This document shows, piece by piece, positions 51,168-59,696 of a DNA stretch of 64,000 nucleotides. Position numbers and translations under genes: made by a program. Within the stretch, counting starts at the first letter, position 1, and each line of letters begins with the position of its first letter. Under the pieces are notes generated by a model that saw only the letters and a list, made by a program, of their open reading frames with translations, did no database searches and was not told where the DNA came from. This DNA is from Bradyrhizobium hereditatis (GTDB lineage: Bacteria > Pseudomonadota > Alphaproteobacteria > Rhizobiales > Xanthobacteraceae), in assembly GCF_020329435.1 (NCBI RefSeq), contig NZ_JAGKJK010000017.1:1-64000 (forward strand), written 5' to 3'.

Positions 51168-52679
51168 ATGGGCTGCGCGTCACGATTTTTAGCCATCCTG
51201 CTTGTTCTGCTGTGCGGCGCGTCGTCGGTGCACGCGGCACAGGATGTGGCGCTTGAGCGCGGCGCTGCCATCACCGATCCTGCGACGCTGCGCGCACTCG
51301 ATAGTGGAAAGTTGCGCCTCGATCGCATGCTATTTTCGGAGCGATTGGCGGACAGTTCGCTCGCGAACAGCGAATTGTTCGCCATGCCGTCAATGGTGCC
51401 AATCCGCCAGGCGATCGATGGCGAGTTCGATCGCTATGTCGCGCGACACAAAGCGAGCCTGCCGAATGAGACGATCGGCGTCGGCGATGGCTTTGACTTC
51501 CAGTTGTTCGAGCGCGCGCTGCTCCACTCAACAGACACGCGGTTCGTGCTGGCCGGCATTGTCAATCGCATGGACCGTATTTACGCCGCGGAAGCAAGCT
51601 GCGGCGAGATCCGCCTGATCTACCGCCTGACGCGGATCAACAAGGCGGCCAGCAACGACGCCTCGCCGCGGCTGCCGATGACGCTGAACCTCGTGGTAAA
51701 GGCGAAGGGCGAAGGGACCGCGATCACCTGCTCCGAAATTGCCGCCCGCTGGCTCGCCGTGTCACCCGGAGGCGCCGTGTCGGCGAGCAGTGGCCCGCTC
51801 GACCTGATCAGCGCCGAGAACATCGACCGCATCGAGACCAATCTCCAGATTGCGCATGCGCCGAAATCCACGGTGCGCGATTTCCGCACTGACTATCTGT
51901 TGAAGGTGTTTCGCTACGATCGGAACGCGCGCGCGTTCGCGGAAGCGCCGATGGAAAACCAGATCGATCGCGCGCGTCTTCTGGCGGATGATGGCCTCAA
52001 GCGCGAGTTCAGGGCGTGGTTGCTTGATCCCGTCAATCTCGCCGCGTTCGATCGTGGCACCGTGCTGATCCCGGAAAAATTCCTTGCGAGCGGCGCGATT
52101 GCGCCGACGCCGGTAGGGTTCGATCCGTCAGACCTGGAGCCTGAATTCGGACTGGTGCAAGGCGAGGGTGCTGTGTTCAGCGAGGCCGATGTCGTGGCAG
52201 CGCTGAGGAAGGCGACCGAAGGTGGCCTGAAGCTGCAGAACATCCGCTCGCTGGCGGGGTTCGAACGACGCCTCAACGACGTGACCTGCTCCGGCTGCCA
52301 CCAGACGCGCGGCATCGGCGGCTTTCATTTCCCAGGCGTGGACTGGATGGCAGACAAGCCGTCGAACACGGCCGTCGTGCCGGCCTCGCCGCAGTTCTTC
52401 GGCGACCAGGCTCGCCGCCGCGATATTCTCGCAAGCCTGCGCGACGGCAAGCCGCCGGATTACTCGCGCGGCTTCGCCAGCCGTCCACAGCTGCGCGGCA
52501 GCACCGAACTCGCCGGCACCAACTACTACGATGGCTGGGGCGCGCATTGCTATGTGCAGGGCAAGCCGGCCGCCAACAACGACCCAAGCTTTCGCGACTG
52601 GACCTGCGCCGAAGGCCTGAGCTGCCAGGCCGCCGGCAAGACTTCGCGCATCGGCATGTGCTTCGTCAAAAGCCGCTAA
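51168..52679 (+). CDS. Secreted protein with a CXXCH haem-binding motif
   Basis: The 503-residue protein has a signal peptide (1-23, ending VHAA). Near residue 372 it has CSGCHQ, the c-type haem attachment motif, followed by RGIGGFHFPG. Several other Cys lie at the C-terminus (DWTCAEGLSCQ, GMCFVK) and may form disulfides. No known cytochrome family is recognised by eye. It could be a periplasmic electron carrier or sensor; one haem site in a protein this size is unusual. Confidence 0.7.
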   Translation: MGCASRFLAILLVLLCGASSVHAAQDVALERGAAITDPATLRALDSGKLRLDRMLFSERLADSSLANSELFAMPSMVPIRQAIDGEFDRYVARHKASLPNETIGVGDGFDFQLFERALLHSTDTRFVLAGIVNRMDRIYAAEASCGEIRLIYRLTRINKAASNDASPRLPMTLNLVVKAKGEGTAITCSEIAARWLAVSPGGAVSASSGPLDLISAENIDRIETNLQIAHAPKSTVRDFRTDYLLKVFRYDRNARAFAEAPMENQIDRARLLADDGLKREFRAWLLDPVNLAAFDRGTVLIPEKFLASGAIAPTPVGFDPSDLEPEFGLVQGEGAVFSEADVVAALRKATEGGLKLQNIRSLAGFERRLNDVTCSGCHQTRGIGGFHFPGVDWMADKPSNTAVVPASPQFFGDQARRRDILASLRDGKPPDYSRGFASRPQLRGSTELAGTNYYDGWGAHCYVQGKPAANNDPSFRDWTCAEGLSCQAAGKTSRIGMCFVKSR

Positions 52680-52682
52680 CGG

Positions 52683-53330
52683 TCACTTGGCGTAGTGCGT
52701 CAGGCGCTTGCCGGGCAGCAGGTCGTAGGCCGATTTCCAGCCCGGCAATTGCGCCATGCGCTTAAGCCACGCACTGATCGCTGGATGGGTCGCCGCCAGA
52801 TCGTAGCCGGTCTCGTCGGCGGGATAATGCAGATAAGCCATCATCGAGATATCAGCCACCGTCGGCCGTTCGCCGATCGCGAATGCATTCTTCTGCATGT
52901 GCTGCTCGAGGATGGACAGGAAATCGTCGAGACGCCGGCGGAAATGCTTCAGTACGTGCTCGTCTGGCGACGGCGTGAACGTTCGGTAATAGCGGTAGGT
53001 GGCCATGTACCCGGTGAGCTTGTGGTTGTCCCAGAACAGCCAGCGCAGCAGCTCGAACTCTTCCTGTTCGGTCTCGCCGCCGAACCGGCCGAACTGCCGT
53101 GCGAGCTTGAGCAGGATCGGGGCGGTCTGCGTGAGGCGTTCGCCGTCGACCTCCAGCACCGGAATTTCGCCCATCTCGTTGACGTCGCGCCGCCATTCCG
53201 CCGTCCGCGTCACGCCGCCGCCGAAATCGGTCCAAACTCCTTCGAAGTTCTGCCCGCACAGCGTGAGCATCAGCGCGAGCTTGTAGCTGTTTCCGGATTC
53301 CGGAAAGTAATGCAGGCGATAGCTGGGCAT
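52683..53330 (-). CDS. Glutathione S-transferase family protein
   Basis: The 215-residue protein has an N-terminal thioredoxin-like domain (LHYFPESGNSYKLALML; EIPVLEVDGERLTQTAPIL) and an all-helical C-terminal domain with PTVADISMMAYL. The Ser-rich GNSYK is where the catalytic residue lies. It follows the CoA-transferase by 11 bases on the same strand and may act with it. Confidence 0.9.
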   Translation of the reverse strand: MPSYRLHYFPESGNSYKLALMLTLCGQNFEGVWTDFGGGVTRTAEWRRDVNEMGEIPVLEVDGERLTQTAPILLKLARQFGRFGGETEQEEFELLRWLFWDNHKLTGYMATYRYYRTFTPSPDEHVLKHFRRRLDDFLSILEQHMQKNAFAIGERPTVADISMMAYLHYPADETGYDLAATHPAISAWLKRMAQLPGWKSAYDLLPGKRLTHYAK

Positions 53331-53341
53331 GGTTTATTGCC

Positions 53342-54547
53342 TCACGCCACTGCGCCGCACGCGCGCAACCTGCCGATCGCGGCATCGTCATAGCCGGCGC
53401 CGCGCAGAATTTCGTCGCTGTGCTCGCCGATGGCGGGTGGCTTGCGTGGCTGGACTTTCTTGCTGCCGTCCACCCAGATCGGGCTGTTAATCGTCAGCAT
53501 GGTGTCGTTCTCGAACGGCACCAGCACCTCGTTCTCGATCATCTGCTTGTCATTCGGAATATCGTCGAGGATGCCGACGACGCCGAACACCAGGCCGTTG
53601 CCATCGAGGATCTTGCGCCATTCGGCGAGGTCCTTGGTGGCAAAGACCTCATCGAAGATCTTGATCAGCTCGACCGAGCGCGCGTGGCGGTCCTTCTTCG
53701 CCTCAAATCGGGGATCGATGATGAGATCCTCGCGGCCGAGGCAGCGCGCCAGCGTCGGCCACTGCCGGTCTTCGTTCAGCAGCGAGAGGATCAGCCAGCG
53801 GCCGTCCTTGCACTGGTAGTGATTGGTGACCGCATTCAACGCGCGCTCGCGCGGGCGGCGCTCGCCGAATTTCGCGCCGACCAGCTTGGCCTGCGCCAGC
53901 ACCGAAGCCGCCCAGATGCCGTTCGCCATCAGGTTGGAGCTGACATGCGAGCCCTTACCGGTGCGCTCGCGCTTGTAAAGCGCGGTGACGATCGCGCCAT
54001 AAAATGCCATCGCGCAGGGATGGTCGCCCATGCCGGCGATCGACCGCGCGGGCGTGGTGTGTTCGTCCGCCCGCACTAGGTCCATCAGGCCCGAGCGCGC
54101 CCAATAGGCGTTGGAATCGAAGCCCGGTTTGTTGGCTTCCTCGCCCTTTTCGCCGTAACCTGTGAAGGAGGCGTAGATCAGTCGCTCATTTTGGGGCGCC
54201 AGATGGTCATGGGTAATGCCGAGCCGTTCGCGCACCTGCGGCGGATAGTTGGTAATGAAGATGTCGGCTTGCGCCGCCAACCGATGCAGCACCGCCTGGC
54301 CTTCGGGCTTGGAGAGATCGAGCGCAAGGCTCCTCTTGTTGCGGGCTTCCAGCATCCACGCAAAGTTATGCTCGCTATGCGGGTAGCCAGGCAGGTTCGG
54401 CAGATTGCGATAGGGATCGCCGGCGCCAGGCGGCTCGATCTTGATCACGTCGGCGCCGAAATCGGAGAGCACGGTGGCGGCCGCAGGTGCAGCGATGAAG
54501 CTCGCGCAATCCAGAACCTTGAGGCCTTCGAAAATACCCTTGTCCAT
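53342..54547 (-). CDS. CaiB/BaiF family (class III) CoA-transferase
   Basis: The 401-residue protein has the class III CoA-transferase fold: GLKVLDCASFIAAPAAATVL at the start, GADVIKIEPPGAGDPYR, and the catalytic Asp in EANKPGFDSNAYWARSG. It moves CoA between organic acids; the substrate is not known. It is followed by the GST gene. Confidence 0.9.
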   Translation of the reverse strand: MDKGIFEGLKVLDCASFIAAPAAATVLSDFGADVIKIEPPGAGDPYRNLPNLPGYPHSEHNFAWMLEARNKRSLALDLSKPEGQAVLHRLAAQADIFITNYPPQVRERLGITHDHLAPQNERLIYASFTGYGEKGEEANKPGFDSNAYWARSGLMDLVRADEHTTPARSIAGMGDHPCAMAFYGAIVTALYKRERTGKGSHVSSNLMANGIWAASVLAQAKLVGAKFGERRPRERALNAVTNHYQCKDGRWLILSLLNEDRQWPTLARCLGREDLIIDPRFEAKKDRHARSVELIKIFDEVFATKDLAEWRKILDGNGLVFGVVGILDDIPNDKQMIENEVLVPFENDTMLTINSPIWVDGSKKVQPRKPPAIGEHSDEILRGAGYDDAAIGRLRACGAVA

Positions 54548-54644
54548 CGTGGCGCCGCTCCGTGACGTTTCTCGCTCTTGTTGAATTATCGCTGTCCGCG
54601 ATCAGGTTCAAACGTCATTTGGCCCATCTTGCAGGGTGATGCAA

Positions 54645-57600
54645 CTATTCCCCGCCTGACATCAGCGCTGCATTTCCGCCGGCCGCCGCCGTATTGACTG
54701 TCACCGTCTGTTCGGTTGCAAAGCGTGCGAGGTAATGCGGTCCGCCAGCTTTGGGACCGGTGCCAGATAGCCCATGTCCGCCGAACGGCTGCACGCCGAC
54801 GACCGCGCCGATCATGTTGCGGTTGACGTAGATATTGCCGACCTGGAGCTTTTCGATTGCATCCTCCACCGTGTCATCGATCCGGGAATGGATGCCGAGC
54901 GTCAGCCCGTACCCGGAACGCTCGACCGATTGCAGCACCTGTTCGAACCGGTCGGCGCGATAGCGCACCACATGCAGCACCGGGCCGAATACTTCCTCCG
55001 TGAGCTCGTCGGCAGCGGACAATTCGAAGATATGCGGCGCGACATAATTGCCTTGCGGCGCGTTACCCGCGAAGTGCAGCCGGGCTTCTTTCTTCATGCG
55101 CTCGATATGCGCATCCAGCCGCTGCTTGGCCTCGGCGTCGATCACCGGGCCGATATGGGTTGCCGGATCGGAGGGATCGCCGATGACGAGTTCGCGCGCT
55201 GCCCCCGCGATCGTCTCGATCATGCGCTCGGCGACGTCGTCCTGCAGGAACAATAGCCGCAGCGCGGAGCAACGCTGGCCGGCGGAGCGGAACGCCGACG
55301 TCACGACATCGTCGGAAACCTGCTCGGGCAGGGCGGTGGCATCGACGATCATCGCATTGATGCCGCCGGTCTCGGCGATCAGCGGTACGATCGGTCCATC
55401 CTTCGCGGCGAGCGTACGGTTGATCGTGCGCGCGACTTCGGTCGAGCCAGTGAAAACGACGCCGGCAATATCGGGGTGCGCCACCAGCACGCCCCCGATC
55501 CGGCCGTCGCCGGCGACCAAGTGCAGGGCTGACGTGGGCACACCGGCTTCATGCAGCAGCCGTACGGCTTCCGCCGCTATCAGCGGCGTCTGCTCGGCGG
55601 GCTTGGCCACGACAGCGTTGCCCGCCATCAATGCCGCGGTGACCTGACCGAGGAATATGGCCAGCGGAAAATTCCACGGCGAGATCGCGACGAAAACGCC
55701 GCGCCCGCGCAGGCGGAGCACATTGCTCTCGCCCGTCGGTCCCGGCATCGGCTCGGCTTCGCCGAACAACTCGCGGCCTCGCGCTGCGTAGTAACGGCAG
55801 AAGTCCACGGCCTCGCGGACTTCGGAGATCGCGTCGTCGAGCGTCTTGCCGCCCTCGCGTTGTAGCAGCGCGATGAAATGCGCCGCGCGCGCTTCCAACA
55901 GATCGGCGGCTTTCTCCAATGCGGCTGCACGCGTCTCGGCTGATGTCGCGGCCCAGTGCTTGAAGCCGGCGCGCGCGGCCTGCACCGCCGCATTGGCTTC
56001 GCTCTCGGAGGCGTCGGCGATGCTGCCCAGTGCAGGCAGTGATGCCGCGGCGATATCCGAGATGAGTTTTGCCAGCGCCGCGCGCTCGCCGAGTTCAATG
56101 CCGCGGGAATTTTTTCGTTTCGGCCCATAGAGATCGCGAGGCAACGGAATGTTCGGATGGTTGGCATTCTCGGCACTGCCGATGATATCGGCCGGCCGGC
56201 GCAGCAATTGCGAGACTGGTACCGCCTCGTCGGCGGCGAGCGCGACAAACGAGGAGTTCGCGCCGTTCTCCAGCAATCTCCGCACCAGATAGGCGAGCAG
56301 ATCGCGGTGGCTGCCGACGGGCGCGTAGGTCCGATGGGCGATGTCGGGACGGTCTTCGCCGAGCTTTGCGTAGAGCGCTTCGCCCATGCCGTGCAGGCGC
56401 TGGAATTCGAATCCGCTTCTGTCGGTGGCCAGTTCGAGAATGGTCGCGACCGTCAGCGCGTTGTGAGTGGCGAATTGCGGAAATATCCTCGGCCGCAGCT
56501 CCAATAATTGCTGCGCGCAGGCGAGGTAGTTCAGATCGGTCATCGCCTTGCGGGTGAACACGGGATAGCCGTCGAGCCCACGTTCCTGCGCGCGCTTGAT
56601 CTCGGTGTCCCAATAGGCGCCCTTGACCAGTCGCACCATCATTTTGCGATCGAGGCTGCGTGCGAGACCGTCGACGTAATCGATCACGTCGGAGGCGCGC
56701 TTCTGATAGGCCTGGATCGCCAGTCCAAACCCATCCCATCCCGCAAGTGACGAATCGCCGAATGCTGCCGCGATCACGTCGAGTGACAATTCCAACCGGT
56801 CCGCCTCCTCAGCGTCGACGGTGAAATTGAGGTCGTAGGATTTGGCTTGCCTTGCGAGATCGATCAGCCGCGGGACCAGTTCGTTCATCACCCGCGCGCG
56901 GCTCACGGCTTCGAAGCGCGGATGCAGCGCCGAAAGCTTGACCGAGATGCCGGGCCGGTCGGGCAGGGGATGATCGCCGGCGGTACGGCCGATTGCCTCG
57001 ATCGCGCTTGAGTACGAATTGAAGTAGCGCGTGGCGTCATCGGCGGTGCGTGCGCCTTCGCCGAGCATGTCGAAGGAGTAGCGTTGATGGCGCGAGGAAT
57101 GTGGCTGCGCGCGCGACAGCGCCGCTTCGATGGTCTCGCCGAGGACGAAGTGGTTGCCCATCAGCCGCATTGCCTGGCGCGTCGCTGCCCGCACCGCCGG
57201 AGCGCCAAGCCGCTTGGTCAGCCGACCGATGGTTCCCTGCGGCGTCTCGCCGGGCTGGATCACCCGGGCCGACATGCCGAGCGCCCAGGCCGAGGCATTG
57301 ACGAGGAAGGCGCTCGACTTCGTTTCATGGTGGACGAAGTCGCCCTGGGCGAGCTTGTCTTCGATGAACTGGTCGGCCGTGCGCGCGTCCGGAACCCGCA
57401 GCAGCGCTTCCGCCAGCACCATCAGCGCCAGCCCCTCCTTGGTCGACAGCGCGAACTCGCGCAGCATGTCCTCGACCCCGCCGAGCGGATCGTCGTTGGC
57501 TCTGATCGCCTCGATCAGCCGCGTCGCCGTGCGGTCAATCCGTCTCTCCTGCGCCGCATCCAGCCGCGTGGCCCGGAGCAGGCGGGCGGCCATGGCACGA

Positions 57601-57656
57601 TCATCGGGCGCGTAGGGCGCGCTGAAGGGCGGAAGGGACGCGGAGGGAATCGGCAT
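54645..57656 (-). CDS. putA: Bifunctional PutA: proline dehydrogenase / L-glutamate semialdehyde dehydrogenase
   Basis: The 1003-residue protein oxidises proline to glutamate in two steps. The FAD-dependent proline dehydrogenase barrel (about 110-470) has DAEEADRLELSLDV and VKGAYWDTEIKRAQERG. The aldehyde dehydrogenase (about 510-985) has SPWNFPLAIFLGQ, GSTEVARTINR and the catalytic Cys in SAGQRCSALR. There is no ribbon-helix-helix DNA-binding domain at the N-terminus, so it is not its own repressor. No lrp-like regulator is adjacent; the gene stands alone. Confidence 0.96.
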   Translation of the reverse strand: MPIPSASLPPFSAPYAPDDRAMAARLLRATRLDAAQERRIDRTATRLIEAIRANDDPLGGVEDMLREFALSTKEGLALMVLAEALLRVPDARTADQFIEDKLAQGDFVHHETKSSAFLVNASAWALGMSARVIQPGETPQGTIGRLTKRLGAPAVRAATRQAMRLMGNHFVLGETIEAALSRAQPHSSRHQRYSFDMLGEGARTADDATRYFNSYSSAIEAIGRTAGDHPLPDRPGISVKLSALHPRFEAVSRARVMNELVPRLIDLARQAKSYDLNFTVDAEEADRLELSLDVIAAAFGDSSLAGWDGFGLAIQAYQKRASDVIDYVDGLARSLDRKMMVRLVKGAYWDTEIKRAQERGLDGYPVFTRKAMTDLNYLACAQQLLELRPRIFPQFATHNALTVATILELATDRSGFEFQRLHGMGEALYAKLGEDRPDIAHRTYAPVGSHRDLLAYLVRRLLENGANSSFVALAADEAVPVSQLLRRPADIIGSAENANHPNIPLPRDLYGPKRKNSRGIELGERAALAKLISDIAAASLPALGSIADASESEANAAVQAARAGFKHWAATSAETRAAALEKAADLLEARAAHFIALLQREGGKTLDDAISEVREAVDFCRYYAARGRELFGEAEPMPGPTGESNVLRLRGRGVFVAISPWNFPLAIFLGQVTAALMAGNAVVAKPAEQTPLIAAEAVRLLHEAGVPTSALHLVAGDGRIGGVLVAHPDIAGVVFTGSTEVARTINRTLAAKDGPIVPLIAETGGINAMIVDATALPEQVSDDVVTSAFRSAGQRCSALRLLFLQDDVAERMIETIAGAARELVIGDPSDPATHIGPVIDAEAKQRLDAHIERMKKEARLHFAGNAPQGNYVAPHIFELSAADELTEEVFGPVLHVVRYRADRFEQVLQSVERSGYGLTLGIHSRIDDTVEDAIEKLQVGNIYVNRNMIGAVVGVQPFGGHGLSGTGPKAGGPHYLARFATEQTVTVNTAAAGGNAALMSGGE

Positions 57657-57894
57657 GGGATTCTCTTGGTTTTGGCCAGCTTACCGGGGTCGGGACGGCC
57701 GGAACAGGCCGCAAATCCGCCCTGTTGTCCAAGCGGAAGGCTCGGTCGTCAGTGCTGAGATGCGTCGACTGGCGCACCAAGAGCACAGCGGACGAATTTT
57801 GCGAGGCACGGCCCACGGATCGCCGGCTTCCCGGTTGGCAGCACGGATGCGCCGCGCTAATCGTCAGGCACGCCGTCGTTGGGAACTCGCAGGG

Positions 57895-58557
57895 ATGATG
57901 AGAGACACCGCTCTGCCGATACGGGGAAGCCGCGCGCGGAACAACTTCGCGGCTGTGCTTGGCGTGCTACTTGCCGGGATCGCGAGCGCGCCGCCGGCGA
58001 TGGCCGCCGGGCTGAGCCCTGCGCTCAGCTATCTCTACGAGTCGGTGTCGATCTATCCGCCGACGGCCAAATCGATGACGGTGTGCTACGGCTTCGTCTG
58101 CCGACGCCGCGAGGTTCTCGAATTCACCGACGCCGACCGCAAGACGCTGACGCAGATCATGCAGGCGGGGCGTGCGTCAGCCGCGGCTGAGCGTGCTGCC
58201 GTACAGAAGGTGGTGATGTGGTTCGACCGCCGCATGGGGCCGATCCTCGGCACCGACAAGCGCGTGGCGAAGGCGGATTTCCGCTACTTCGACGACAAGC
58301 ACAACTACGATTGCTGGGACACGACGCGCAACACCACCAGCCTGTTGCTGGTGCTGCGGGAGTGGGGCTTGTTAAAACATCACGCGATCGGCGATCCTCG
58401 CTATCGCGGCAACACGCTGGTGCTACAGACGCCGCACAACACCGCGGTGCTGGTCGATCGTGCCACCAAGGTCGAATGGGTCGTCGATCTCTGGCCGCGT
58501 GGCTATCTGCAGCCGCCGGACGTAATGACGGTTCAGCAATGGGTTACGGAAGATTGA
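57895..58557 (+). CDS. Secreted protein of unknown function, 220 residues
   Basis: It has a signal peptide (about 14-37, ending AMAAG). The mature part contains a pair of Cys (VCYGFVCRRR) and a later CWDTTRNTTSLLL, with HHAIGDPRYRGNTLV and TPHNTAVLVDRATKVEWVVD that resemble a catalytic Cys/His transglutaminase- or amidase-like core. The motif is a visual guess. It is divergent from putA. Confidence 0.72.
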   Translation: MMRDTALPIRGSRARNNFAAVLGVLLAGIASAPPAMAAGLSPALSYLYESVSIYPPTAKSMTVCYGFVCRRREVLEFTDADRKTLTQIMQAGRASAAAERAAVQKVVMWFDRRMGPILGTDKRVAKADFRYFDDKHNYDCWDTTRNTTSLLLVLREWGLLKHHAIGDPRYRGNTLVLQTPHNTAVLVDRATKVEWVVDLWPRGYLQPPDVMTVQQWVTED

Positions 58558-58702
58558 GCGGCCGGTTTCGCGCAACGATCTAGCCATCGCACGCGCGGAA
58601 GCGGTGCTCGCTCCGCCGAACGCTCACAGTTTTTCGGTAGTTTCTTTAGCCTACTCCCGGACCTGAATCCGAGAGCGTGCCGTTGCCGATGGCGCTTGCG
58701 CG

Positions 58703-58903
58703 CTAAACCTTGAGGTTCTCGGCCGAAGTCTTGCCGCGATTGGCAATCTCTTCGTACTCGACGGTCTGCCCTTCATTGAGCGTCGAAAGTCCAGCTTTCT
58801 CAACTGCCGAAATATGAACGAATACGTCCTTGCCGCCCGTCGAGGGCTGGATAAATCCGTAGCCCTTGGTTGGATTGAACCACTTCACCGTACCTTTAGC
58901 CAT
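58703..58903 (-). CDS. Cold shock protein (CspA family)
   Basis: The 66-residue OB-fold protein has KGTVKWFNPTKGYGFIQP (RNP1) and KDVFVHISAVEKAG (RNP2), and binds single-stranded RNA/DNA. It is a single gene; one of several cspA paralogues expected in such genomes. Confidence 0.95.
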   Translation of the reverse strand: MAKGTVKWFNPTKGYGFIQPSTGGKDVFVHISAVEKAGLSTLNEGQTVEYEEIANRGKTSAENLKV

Positions 58904-59244
58904 TCACGTCGTCTCCGCGGAATCAACAAAATAAGCGAGCCGCCGGTCCCCGCACTAACCGGCATGCCCGTTCATCAAGGATACGCGCCTTGAGGCAGGC
59001 TGGATAGCGCAAACGGACCGGCCGTTTCGGCGGAAAAGCCCCCATTCGCGGCCGATTTTCGCCGTTTTGCCGGTTTCGCCTCTCTCGCGCGGCCGAACAG
59101 CGGCAATTGTCGATTGGCCTGACCTGCTGCGCGCCGACGTCATTCTTGGGCTTGGCGCGAGCAGGGCGAGATGCCATCGCGAACGGAAAACCCCGGCCGC
59201 GCGAGCGACCAGGGCTCCTGCACCGAATGAACGCTGCGCCTTGA
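58904..59244. other. 341-base gap upstream of the cold shock gene
   Basis: It includes the cspA leader and promoter region on the minus strand. Open frames crossing it are low quality. No RNA element recognised. Confidence 0.4.
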
Positions 59245-59496
59245 TCAGTAGCAGATGTTCACGGTGCGCCAGCGGAAGCCGTAGGGCGTCAGCACGCGCC
59301 GCGTCACGTAGCAGCCATGGTAGCCACCGCCGACGAAGCCGATGCTGAAGCCGTGGCCATGGCCCCAGTGGTGATGGTGATGATGATGCGGGAATTTCGG
59401 CCAGATCACCGGGCCGGCCGAGGCGGAGGTGGAGGCCAGCGAAACGGCGGTCAGTGAAGCGGCGGCCGCAAGCGCGAGAGTCACTTTGCGAAACAT
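59245..59496 (-). CDS. His-rich small secreted protein
   Basis: The 83-residue protein has a signal peptide (1-27, ending SASAG) and a run of seven His then WGHGHG, followed by two Cys (HGCYVTRR, VNICY). AAGGAGAACGACC gives an ideal ribosome site at the ATG. The His cluster could bind Ni, Zn or Cu in the periplasm; this is inference. Similar His-rich secreted peptides are common in Bradyrhizobium. Confidence 0.82.
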   Translation of the reverse strand: MFRKVTLALAAAASLTAVSLASTSASAGPVIWPKFPHHHHHHHWGHGHGFSIGFVGGGYHGCYVTRRVLTPYGFRWRTVNICY

Positions 59497-59696
59497 GGTC
59501 GTTCTCCTTAATCGTGCGCGTTCGACTTTTTGTCTTGGCGCGGGTTCAAGTTTCAGTCTTACCCATCGCCAATCAGTCGCGTGCTCGGAAAGGCGGGTTC
59601 GAGGAATCCGCGCCGCGTTCGCCGACAATTTTCTGAACGACTGTTCAGATGTGAAAAACATCACAGAGGCTCTGAACCGCTATAATTGCAACGGTT

